Shown piece after piece: positions 11,741 to 22,298 of a stretch of DNA of 64,000 nucleotides. Made by a program: the position numbers and the translations under genes. The notes under the pieces were generated by a model, which ran no database searches, was not told the DNA's origin, and worked only from the letters and a program-made list of their open reading frames with translations. Positions within the stretch are counted from its first letter, which is position 1, and each line of letters begins with the position of its first letter. Origin of the DNA: Cardiocondyla obscurior (lineage: Eukaryota > Arthropoda > Insecta > Hymenoptera > Formicidae); assembly GCF_019399895.1 (NCBI RefSeq), contig NC_091870.1, forward strand, positions 888,001-952,000, read 5' to 3'.

Positions 11741-12541
11741 AACTAAGGAATTAAGGACTTTTAACGTTGTACGATTTTGTTACGCCTATATTATAATTTC
11801 TTTCAAATTTTGTATATATAATATGAGCAGCTTGATAGTTATCAATAATTTAATATTATTATCAAGTTTTATACGTCACACTTAAAAACAAATTTTAAGT
11901 TAGTGTGAATGCTAGGAGTCTTTATTATATACATATATAAGACTGATTGTATTTATTATATATTTTATACTATTAAATCTTAAAATTTATATGGACTGTA
12001 TTAAGTAATCAATGTAAAAAAAAGTCTGTTTTAATGGTTGCAAATAAAACTTGTGCCTGTAAATATCCTGTATTAAAATAGACGATCTTAATTATAAATA
12101 TTTAACACAAGAGTATGAAAATAATATAATTAAAAAAAATATTGATAACTATCTTTGAGATTTAATTTTTTTTTTTGTAATAAAATAAGAAACGTTATCG
12201 CGACCGCGTGTCATTTTTAACGGCCTTACACTTGCTATAATTTTTACAATGAGACATGGAATACAAAACTTAAAAAAAGATTAAAAAATTGTATCTTTCT
12301 GCGAAGAAGTATGAACATAAATTGTACCACACAGACCAAACCTATAATGTCCCGCTCTTACGTGTGATCCGTGTGATCGTGTGAGAGTAAACTCCAAGTA
12401 ATGTTAGGTCAGAAGTTAGGTTAAGATTTGTATTGTTTACACGGTGCATAGATAGTAAAAAAATGACACTATCAAAGCTTAATATGTAAGATAAAAGACT
12501 TGTATTTATTAATTTTGTATGAATCTCATAGAATCTCAAGG
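11741..12541. other. CDC6 3' UTR and MPPE1 upstream region
   Basis: AT-rich. An AATAAA at 12043-12048 is a candidate CDC6 poly(A) signal. Two TTAGGT motifs near 12400-12425 sit upstream of MPPE1. No coding region is seen. Confidence 0.5.
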
Positions 12542-14715
12542 ATGTTGTATCTCAAAGCAATTCTTCCTAGAACGCTCTTTAACGTAGGCTTAGGTTTTGC
12601 GCTTGTATTATTCTTTTGTGAATATCTTATATACTATGTGGTGCTTGTACAGGTGAGTCTTTACGATTTTTATTTATATATCGTGTAAAATTTTATACCG
12701 CTTAAACACAATTTTGCCCATAATAAGAACTTAAAAATTAATATTTGATATTTAGTGCGAATGGCCCGATCTGGACTCGCGAAAAGAAGATTTTACTTTA
12801 CAAGGAGAATTAACAGACAGGCCTGTCAAAGCTATGTTTATAGCAGATACTCATTTATTAGGCTCCAGAGAAGGCCACTGGTTTGATAAACTTCGAAGGT
12901 TTGTATTTCCAAGTTTAATTTTTTTTTGTGTTAAATTTTTTTTTTTTTTATTTTAATTTTTACTTTTTTTAATGTAGTACACTTGCATATGTATTGAAAA
13001 ATTGATACACATTGCTCTAGAGAATGGCAGATGTACAGAGCATTCCAAACAATGATGACATTACACCGACCGGATGTGGTTTTTGTATTAGGTAATTTTT
13101 TTTTTTTTTTTTTTTTATTATCGTTTTAATTGTATTATGTTCTGATATTTATGTTATTTCGCGACATTTAGGTGATGTTTTCGATGAAGGAAAATGGTGT
13201 GGTGCTATGGAGTTCGAATATTATATAAAAAGATTCCATTCCTTGTTTTATGTACCTAAAAACACACATGTCTATGTTGTCGCTGGAAATCACGATATGG
13301 GATTTCATTATGGTACGGTAATGTAGCAATTTTTACTTCATACTTGAATTTAGTATAAATATATTTTTCAACAATTATATCTGGCTCATTTCTCGAAATA
13401 TGCTTTCAGCAATTACGCCATATCGTAATCAGCGCTTTATTAATGGCTTGAAAAGTCCGAATGTGCGACGACTGAGTTTAAGAGACAATCACTTTGTCTT
13501 AATTAACAGCATGGCATTGGAAGGGGATGGTTGTTTCCTGTGCCGACCAACCGAGATTGCAGTGAATAAAATAGCTAGTAAGCTATCACTTTTATGCTCT
13601 TGTATTAGCTTTTTTTTTTCAATTATTAAACGTTCTCTACGTGTATTGTATTGCAGAGGATCTTAAATGTGCAAAAAAAGGTGGCAACGATTGTCGTAAC
13701 GCAAGCACAATTCCCAGATATAGCAGGCCTATATTATTACAAGTCGGTCTCTTAAAATCGTAATAATTTATAAATAAAGTATTTTCAAAGATTTTATTTG
13801 AAAGATTAATAAAACTATTCCTTATTTAGCATTATCCGATGTATCGAGAATCGGATAAGATTTGTAACGAACTGGATCAGGCTCCCGACGAGTTAAAAGC
13901 CATCAAGTTCCGAGAACGGTGGGAGTGCTTGTCAAAGGAAGCGTCAGAACAGGTACGTTCAAGAGCATTTGATTAATTTTTTAATCAACAGTACATATTC
14001 AGTATTAATATAAAACTTATTCCGCAGCTTTTGGACATATTGAATCCCCGACTGATTGTCGCCGGGCACACTCATCACGGCTGTAGAAAGATACATCGGG
14101 ACGATATTCTGGAATTCACGATTCCTTCGTTCAGCTGGCGTAATAAAGTCAACCCATCTCTTTTAATGGTAAAATTTAATCTTTTAATATTTTGACATTA
14201 ATTAATGTTCGGCTTTTTGATATTAATTACAACTTTAGCTCGAAGCAGAGATAAAAATGGAAAATAGGACGCAAAAAATATGGTTAATAATTTAAGGACT
14301 ATAATTTATTATATTTACTAAAAATTATGTTGGATAAATAATATTTTTCAAACTTTTCATTGTCTGATTTTCAGACATTAAAATTCTTAATAATTATTTA
14401 CTGATCCTGGTATTAAACAGATCTTCAAATGATCGGAGCACGATATATTTAACTGGAATTCTTTATATTATTATCATTATGGCTTTTTTTTAATGAGTTA
14501 ATTATCTCTTGTTGAGACACAATATATGTATATGCAAATTATTTCTATTTTAGGGTACTTTCACTCCCAGCAATTATTCCGTTTCCAAATGTTACATGCC
14601 CATGGAATCTACTGTGATCACTATTTATAAATGTAGTCTCCCATGCATACTGATATATTTGATTATAAAACTCAGGCCGAGGCGTCGCGCGTATTCGCGC
14701 TTGAAAATGCCTTGA
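12542..14715 (+). CDS. MPPE1: Metallophosphoesterase 1 / PGAP5 (GPI-anchor remodelling)
   Basis: Nine exons: 12542-12652, 12756-12898, 13021-13091, 13172-13312, 13410-13577, 13657-13742, 13830-13952, 14028-14168, 14554-14715 (TGA); 381 residues (human 396). All phases agree. An N-terminal membrane segment is followed by a calcineurin-like phosphoesterase core: A-D-T-H (D68, H70), G-D-V-F-D-E-G from residue 109, G-N-H-D (148-150) and G-H-T-H-H-G (294-299). These are the bimetal ligands. A second hydrophobic segment comes near the C-terminus (C-I-L-I-Y-L-I-I), followed by an Arg-rich cytosolic tail. The family removes a side-chain ethanolamine-phosphate from GPI anchors, which lets GPI proteins leave the ER. 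An alternative last exon may exist at about 14239-14295. Confidence 0.95.
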
Positions 14716-16394
14716 CTAACTATATCGTGACATGTTTGAACGCGAACGAGCGTATAATTCTATATACAATGCAATTTGTAGAGGCGATAACTCTTGAAAT
14801 TAGGACATATCTGTATACACTTTTCATACACACTATTATATATTATTTACAACAGTAATAGTATAAAATACTTTTGTGATATATCATAGTTGTAACGATG
14901 TCAATATCGATGTATATAGAATTTTATTACGAAAAACTTGCGGTTTGTTCACTAAAAGACTTAATATAAGTACCGCGGCATAGTTTTACACAAGTGCGTC
15001 GTAAAAAAAAAAAAAAAATTATAAATCAAATCGAGTTAACAAAATTAAACACACGAAGAGTTACGATAACGATATCCAGAAGCTGAAAAAAGCTGAACGT
15101 TGCACTTGTACGAACATAAAGTAAATATTCAAAACGATATCACTAATCATATACACTGCATATTGCGCTTATTGTTATTATAATAATAATCGGCCAAGAC
15201 AGTTGCGAAACTGCATGTTAAATTTTTACATAAAAAAAAAAAAAAAAAAACGACAAACACTTTAGACTGGGTTATTTTTATCGGCTATATAATACTTTCC
15301 CACATTGAGTGTTACTAATATCACATTACTTTAATATTTTTACAGAGTTTCTCGTTCTTGAACAAGAAATGTTATTGATATAGCCCACGGATTTAAGAAT
15401 ATATGGACCGTGTCAAGGCTCAGAGCCTGCCGAATTTGCGGTAAAGTGAGTGTAGTAATATCTTTTTCTATGATAGGACACTGTCCCGTGTTTCTGCTGC
15501 ATATCCGGTGGTTACAGAGCCGATGGTAACTGATAATGTCCCCTTATAAAAAGAGACAATAAGCGAATAAAAAAAAGTTTCGTTCCCCTTACCGCAAATT
15601 TGGCGAACCCCTTGCCCATCCACTCACTTTAAACTTCGTCCATATATTCTTACGTCTATGATATAGTCAACATTCAACAGTTATTAGTTCAATTTAACTT
15701 TTTTTTTGTGTGTGCATGTAAATCATAAGTACTTATAAAAAATCCTTGCAACTAAGATTATATAAATAAAATAGATTTATTATACATTGGAGCTCCACAT
15801 TCGCGCACAATTTTTATATATTTACAAGTTTGAAAAATAATAGCAAAAATTAATAAAAGATCGTAATTTCTGCAATGGTTTTTTTTTAAATAAAAATATT
15901 ATAACTTATTCCTCTTTGCTACAATATTTAGTCTTAAATAAAAAAAAAAAGAGGAACAAATATGACAAAAAAAAAAAAGAAAAACTTTTCTTAAAAGTAT
16001 ATCTACCTTTTAATAATACTTTTTCTTATTGCCTCTCAATCTATGTAATCGCGGGAATTTTACATATCTTACGCCATGCGGCGAACATGGAGCTTAATTG
16101 TACTTATGACAGACGTAAGAATATACATGTTGAAATTCTACATTGATACATCAAATATACGTACCTGTCAGTCACATAATCCTGTGCAGCACTCGCAAGT
16201 TCAAAATTTTGTGGAAGATGAGATGCACGCGTTTTGTTTCACTTATATTTTTACACTTAATTATTTTTACAAAAACTTCAACTCTCTGCATCTTTCTCAC
16301 TCTTTCTCTCGCTCCTTTTTTTCTTCTTTAGTTGGTTAAATTAAAAATCTAAATTTTTTTTTCGCTCATATTACTCGTCTAATGATCATTTTGA
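14716..16394. other. Convergent MPPE1/TM9SF4 3' region
   Basis: AT-rich sequence with many A/T runs (for example about 15003-15019 and 15231-15250) and an AATAAA at about 15765. It holds the foldback element listed at 15384-15658. Otherwise I see 3' UTR-like sequence only. Confidence 0.5.
15384..15658. mobile_element. Foldback/MITE-like element A (non-coding)
   Basis: The two ends are imperfect inverted repeats. TAAGAATATATGGAC occurs at about 15394 and, inverted, at about 15638-15652. CGAATTTGCGGTAA at about 15431 pairs with an inverted TTACCGCAAATTTGG at about 15590-15604. The left arm appears to have lost about 20-25 nt relative to the right. The 8-bp sequence TGATATAG flanks both sides (15376-15383 and 15659-15666), consistent with a target-site duplication. 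The outermost ~6 nt of the arms do not match, so the exact ends are uncertain. There is no transposase ORF. Confidence 0.6.
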
Positions 16395-19300
16395 CTAGTC
16401 TATTTTGACAGCCGCGTAAATCTTCCTGATGAAAGCATACGCGGCAAAGAAACCAATTGTGCCGGTCAGCAACCAAAATGTGAGAACCATTAATGCGGTA
16501 TAACCGAAATACATAAGAGTTGGCACTAGCTCGGTGATTTTCAATTTGGTGACAAAGTAAAAGACGGAATATGCCAGCACGTAGACCGCTGATCCGCCGC
16601 TCACGATAAAACTGCGCCACCACCATCTGTAATCCTAAAGTCAGAATAGTAAAGTGTAAAAATAAGAACACAAAAGAAAAAAAAAAAAGATACAAATTAT
16701 GAAAACGGTACATGAGTCGAAACTATAGACGATAGAGTACAGAAAAATTTAATTTAAAGTCAAAAATAAATTATAAAATTTTTATTAAACAAAAAAAAAT
16801 TAAACAAAATTAATTATTAACTCGAAAAGAATTTTATTAATATATATATATATTTTTTTAGTATTATACTTACTTCGCCGCACAACTGGAAGTACACCAT
16901 GACTATTGATATTTGCGAGCATGAGATTACAAGAATACAGAAAACGAGGAATAAAAATCCAAAAAGATAATAAAACTGATTTTCCCAGAGCGCAGTTAAG
17001 ATGAAGAAGAGCTCTATAAATACCGCGCCAAACGGTAAAATTCCAGCCATTAGAGTGCTACAAAAATTATTTTTTTTATTAATAATTTTTAATTCTTTAT
17101 TAGTAATTAAAAATTCATTCACGCTTACCATAATACTGGATTCATGTACCAAAGCTGATCAGGAACTTGTCTGGGAATTTGATTTGTTCTGACCGGATGC
17201 GTAAAAGGCTGTTTGCGATAGCCGAAAAAGTAACCGAGATAAACGAGAGGTAGCGAAATGCCGAACCAAAGGCATAGCAAAGCTACCATCGTCGAGAAGG
17301 GAACAGCACCAGAGCTATGTTTTCCCCATATAAAGAAATTTAGGAAGAAACATGTCGTGAAAACTATACCCGGATAGAACGTCGCTGTCTGCAACAATAC
17401 ATATTAATTTTTACATTAGAAGTTATGGAAATATATATATGTTTCGTACGTACTAAATTCACGTTGTACGAATATTTAATTTTTATATAATCTTACCAAT
17501 AAAGCTGCTTTTCTCCACTCTCGACCTCGCATAGTTTTATACAACCGAGCCGAGAAGTAGCCGGCAATTAAACCGGAAAACACGTACAAAAATATCGCGC
17601 AAGTACCCAAAGCTCCTCGACTTGCTGGCGACAACATTCCTAGCATCGCAAAGACTGCGGGAATAAACAGGTATAAACATGTATTTGCTATAATTTACAT
17701 TGCTTTGCTAGATTTTAATTTGTCCCTACATATTGTGATCAGAGCCATGAAAAATATCTGGATGCCACTGCCAATCACGGCGGCGAATAAACGTGAGTTC
17801 GTCGGCGGTCGAAATACGTCTCCGTGAACCAATTTCCAACCAGTCTCCTCGATAGTTTCATCCAGACCTGCTAGACTGTCACTCTCACCCGCATTGTAAC
17901 GAGCTATATCTCTTCTGAGTGTTCTTACCATAATCATCGTAAGAATTCCTGCAATAAACAATTAAAATATATTTAATATCGATATATATCGAGTGATATC
18001 TACAAATTATTATTATGAATTTACAGAAGTTTAAAAGACACAAATAAATTATTTTATGTTTAAATTCGCATCATTTTTCGTATGTAAAAATAAAAAATTT
18101 TGTTTAATATTATAATTATTGCTCATACTCACCAGATAAAAAGAAAACGACAATAAGAGAATTGATGATTGAGAACCAGTGAATCTCGACGTCGCTCATC
18201 CCGAGATACACGTCCCATCTGCTTGCCCAGCTGACGTCCGATTGTTTCCATTCCACCGAATACAGGAAGAGCAAACTTGTGCCTTTTAGATTGACAAACT
18301 GTGGATTGGCCTCATTTGGTAGAATGCAAGTGTTCCCCTTAAATTCCAATTTAGATGTGTCGATAGATCGAGCTTCCACCTCAAATCCAACTACTCTAAA
18401 TTCATTTCTGTAAGTAAAACCAAAATTAATTTTTATCACAGCTGTTCGATCTTTCCGTAAATATTTTGTATATGTACGTAAAATGAATACTAACTCGCCA
18501 TGTTTGTGATAGTTTAACTTTAGTTTAAGATAGTTATTAATATATACTTGATCGTTTATAATTCCGCCAAGACGGTATCCTTGATAAACCACTATATTAT
18601 TTGTTTCTTTGTGTTTCTTTCTAGTAGCCGCCGGTAGATTATCTATCAATCTAAAAAAAATTCGAGATAAAGACAATCCAAATTACATTGTTTTATAATA
18701 TATAACAATAAACTAACAAATGCACGAAATATTCATGCTGGATCATCTGAATAACATGTTGAGAATTTGCTTCATCCCAAGTCATCAATTTAGATGGCTT
18801 GTGGCACAGCAGCCTGCATGTGATATCTTCTCCCATTACAACTTCATATGGAGTGTTCACTATCCTAAAAAAAAAAAAAAATAATTAGACTTTGTGACAT
18901 TAAAAAATTAAATAATTTAAAACTGAATAAGATCAAGATAAACAATTTTCTCTAAATTAATGTACACTTTCTCTTAGGTTCTTACCTATCACCACGCAAC
19001 ACTTCTCCTAAATTTTCAGATTTGTAAATAAAAGTTCCATTCTTTGGTAAGCAAAAAGGAAGAGAATAATATTCATATGGTAATTGTGTATGAGTGCTGG
19101 TCATTTTAACTGCTTTAACATCAATCTTCTGGCCTTTTTTGAACTCCACTGGAGCAACTCCAGGCACATAGAAGCCATTTGTCTCTATCAAGAGACATAC
19201 CATCACTAGCACTGCACCATTCTTCTGTAATCTTCCCTGTATAAAAAAAAAATTGATTAATTAATGTTAGATTACAATAGTGTAACAACAAAAATTTAAT

Positions 19301-19769
19301 ATAAACCGCTAGTTTAAAAGAAAAAAAATTATTTTCTAGCAAAATGTATTGCTTTATTAATGATAATTATAAAAGCATATGATCACCCCTCATGCATCAA
19401 TGTATGATAATTAAAGTTGATTGCGATCGAGTGAGAACATCAACAGTGACGAATTGTCATTTTTACGTTTGCGTTTGCCATAAAACCCGTCAGAGTCTGG
19501 TGACACGTAATCGCTACCGTAGATACCAGCGACGGAATGAATCATCCGGTTTACGTGGCGTGCACGGAAGGAAGTGGTTGCGTTATCCGGATCGCAAGTC
19601 GCTGTCAATTTCGTCCCGAGTACTGGCCTACTGTCGCGAGAAAACGCGCAGGAAAGGAAACAGTTTCGGCGAAGCCGCGTCATGCCCGGGCACGTAAAAA
19701 ATTCTCCGCCGGGAATCCGAGCCCGGTGGATGTCCCGGTGGGACGGTCAGTGAAAATCGCACCTACCAT
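16395..19769 (-). CDS. TM9SF4: Transmembrane 9 superfamily member 4 (nonaspanin)
   Basis: Ten exons in transcript order: 19769-19767 (only the ATG), 19236-18986, 18864-18718, 18650-18495, 18407-18133, 17948-17730, 17654-17497, 17388-17129, 17057-16874, 16634-16395 (TAG); 630 residues (human 642). The first ~22 residues form a signal peptide, reached by splicing ATG directly to GGA-AGA. A lumenal domain (F-Y-V-P-G-V-A-P, L-P-Y-E-Y-Y-S-L-P-F-C, L-R-G-D-R-I-V-N-T-P) precedes nine membrane spans (H-W-F-S-I-I-N-S, G-W-K-L-V-H-G-D-V-F-R-P-P, I-W-G-K-H-S-S-G-A-V-P-F). It ends in the K-I-Y-A-A-V-K-I-D tail; the K-x-D/E-type C-terminus is the known Golgi-retention signal. Nonaspanins act in Golgi/endosomal sorting, adhesion and innate immunity. 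Two donors are GTTAGT rather than GTAAGT. Confidence 0.96.
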
Positions 19770-20567
19770 TCTATGCGATCGCTATGAGTTTTCGACAAGG
19801 ACGCGCGCCACGCTGTCTCTCGCACAATCGTTTTGCCTTTAGGGTACCTCGCCGCCACCTCGCGAGCTCGCCCACCGACAGACAGCTCCGCGACCGCGGT
19901 GAAATTGTCGTCGCATACGCGTCGCGCGCTGTGATGCGGATGGGTGTTCGGCGCGCCAACTTCTCGGGGGAAAATTCCGAGCCGCGTTAATCAACGCCAC
20001 CTCGACGCAACGGCCCTTTACGAACTAGAGCTCCGAACAATAAAAAAAAAAAATAAAATAAAAAAAAAGCAATCGCCAAACAGGAAGTTGTCGAATCCAG
20101 TGACGAGGGTTCGGGAAGAAATCATCGGTTCGTGGCGAGTTTTTCGCAATACTTGCGAATCGTGGGTATTACGTCGATCGGTGCCGTCGATCGACGGTCG
20201 CTAGCTCGTCGCGGAGGTAGACAATTGGCGTTTTGAAGATGGCGCCGCTTCTCCTGCTATTCGCTCGACCGGATATGCCGCCTCGTTGACGTACGAGGGG
20301 TGGCTTTTTCGCTCGACGAAGGCCGCGTCGGGTGGCCGTCGCGACGCGGAAAAATCGCGCGGCGCCGACCGGAATTGACAACGGCTCGACCCGCGGGGGC
20401 TGGCAGATCCTAGGAACATCCGCGACAGTCGCTCGGCTGACCTGACTTTTCCGAGCGAAAAAATATACCCCCCGAAAAGGAAAATATCGTCCCACGTGGG
20501 GACTCGTTTAATTACAAGTTACGTTGTTTGGATATGCGTCTGTCCGGCTGATTTCCGTCGCGAAAGC
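19770..20567. promoter_or_regulatory. Bidirectional GC-rich TM9SF4/NGDN promoter
   Basis: About 800 nt, rich in G+C and CpG against an AT-rich background, between the divergent ATGs of TM9SF4 and NGDN. It contains GAAGATGGCGCC near 20236, resembling a YY1/Pho-type site, which also opens a short ATG frame of 16 codons. The open frames here on both strands are products of high GC content, not recognisable proteins. Confidence 0.55.
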
Positions 20568-22298
20568 ATGGTGCAGGTGAGTGGCGTGCCGTCCGCGTGT
20601 TATCACCGCGTAATCGAGCCGCGCCGCGCGGTATCCACCGCTTTTTTCCGCCCCGTCCTCGCGACTCGGGGAGTTTTTGATTGTTTTTTTTTTTTCTTTC
20701 CCTCCGCTGTCATCCATTAGTAAATAGGAAAGATGGCAGCAGATTATTGCGCTTTTTTCCCCGTGCCTTCAGTCCCGGGCGGACATTTTTCCCGGGCCAC
20801 CGAAGCGGTCGGGGCCGAGTTTTTCGCCGTAATTACCGTCGAAATCGCCCGCCGAGCGCGTTTCCAGGCACAGGACGCGTCGCGCCGACTGTTTTTTTGA
20901 ATGAAACGTCGTGGCCCGCGGCACGTACGCGATACCCACCGCATTCGGCCGCACGGGGCTGCTGCGGACCGCGCGAGGCTCGCCGTTCGCGTGGGCGTTT
21001 CGCGACGAGGACGTTCCGGCAGTGCTCGCCGTAGGTTAACCTATCCGCACGCGTGGGAATCGCAGCTGTAACGTAAATAAACCCGCGCTCGGATATCTTC
21101 CCGCGAGTGTTTCGCGGTCGAGAGACGCGACGATGATCGTAAGGCTCGGCGAGGCATTATCGTTATAATTACCGCTTTCAAAACTTTTTAATACTCTTCA
21201 TTTATTTGCAGGCTATCGATGAGATGGAGCAGCGGGACCTCCCGCAGGCGTTCCGCCTGCTGGGAGAAATGAATGCCAACGTTCTTCAGGTGAACCAGCT
21301 CGTGGACAACATGCTGGTGCGCGTGAAGAACGGCGAGATTTCGACAGATAAGGGCCTCAGCTTTTTGGAGATGAAGTATCACATGCTGCTCTCCTATCTC
21401 ATCAACCTCACCTACGTCGTGCTGAGAAAATGCTCGGGCGAGCGTATCGAGGGTGACCCGTCGATCGATCGTCTGATTGAGATCAGAACTGTCCTGGAGA
21501 AAATCCGACCAATAGACCACAAGCTTAAATACCAAATAGACAAGCTCGTCAAGACGGCAGTAACCGGTACCATCAACAGCGACGATCCCAGTAATTTCAG
21601 AGCAAATCCAGATGCCCTGGTTGCCAAGCTGGACAGCGAGGATTCGGACAGTGAACAGGAGGATGATGAAGACGGCGTGAAATCAACAACACAGCAGTCC
21701 AGGAAATCTAACGTTTATGTGCCACCAAAACTTGCAGCAGTGCATTACGGTCAGTACTTTACTGATATAATTAAAAAAAATTTTTTTTTAATTAAAAAAA
21801 TTTTTTTTTTAATTAAAAAAAATTTTTTTTTTTATTTTTTAATATTTTTTTTATATGGCATTGTATGTTACTTTTTTATTTTTTTTCATATTTGCTTATT
21901 AATTAACCTGAGTTGTAATTTCCCCAGATGGCGACGAAACAATGGCAGAAAAGATCCGCAAGGCTGGCGAGAGAGTTCGCAGACGCGTTGTGTCAAATAC
22001 AGTCCTCCGGGAGCTGAAGGAAGAATACTTGGATGCACCTGTGGAAGACAGTCAAGGTCTTGGCGAGAAGCGAGCGATTCTAGTGCGCGAGGACAAACGG
22101 AAGACCGAGTACGAGGAGAATTACATGACACGTTTGCCTGTAACCAAGCAGGAGAAGCACAGACGTCGCCAGATGACAACTCTAGGCACCCTCGGTGACG
22201 AAATCACCACTTTCGGAGAGTCATCCACCAAAACCGCTAAGAAAAGAAAAGCTCAGAGGAAGGGCAAAGCTAAAAAGAGTAAGAAATCTCCGCATTAG
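20568..22298 (+). CDS. NGDN: Neuroguidin (Sas10/C1D family, SSU processome)
   Basis: Three exons: 20568-20576 (M-V-Q), 21212-21749, 21928-22298 (TAG); 305 residues (human 315). The start is the ATG followed two codons later by CAG|GTGAGT; the next exon joins in phase 0 (A-I-D-E-M-E-Q). The Sas10/C1D domain covers residues about 10-115 (G-L-S-F-L-E-M-K, R-L-I-E-I-R-T-V-L-E-K-I-R-P-I-D-H-K-L-K-Y-Q-I-D-K-L). An acidic patch and the Y-V-P-P-K-L motif follow, then V-L-R-E-L-K-E-E-Y-L-D-A-P and a Lys/Arg-rich nucleolar-type tail. Neuroguidin/Lcp5 works in 18S rRNA processing; vertebrate neuroguidin also binds eIF4E. Intron 1 is 635 nt and GC-rich; intron 2 contains a striking A/T palindromic repeat. 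Confidence 0.96.
21768..21836. repeat. Tandem A/T palindrome in NGDN intron 2
   Basis: Three near-identical ~22-nt units of TTAATTAAAAAAA followed by a T-run stand in tandem. Each A-run faces a T-run, so every unit is its own inverted repeat, and the RNA could fold on itself between the NGDN exons. It also makes a long in-frame Phe/Ile/Lys stretch appear as false coding sequence. Confidence 0.8.

Noticed and set aside
12398..12425. TTAGG-like motifs suggesting interstitial telomere repeat
   Set aside because: Only two separated copies in mixed context, too few for the insect telomere repeat.
19411..20954. Many open frames on both strands of the TM9SF4/NGDN spacer
   Set aside because: High GC lowers stop-codon frequency; there is no family similarity and no supported exon chain.
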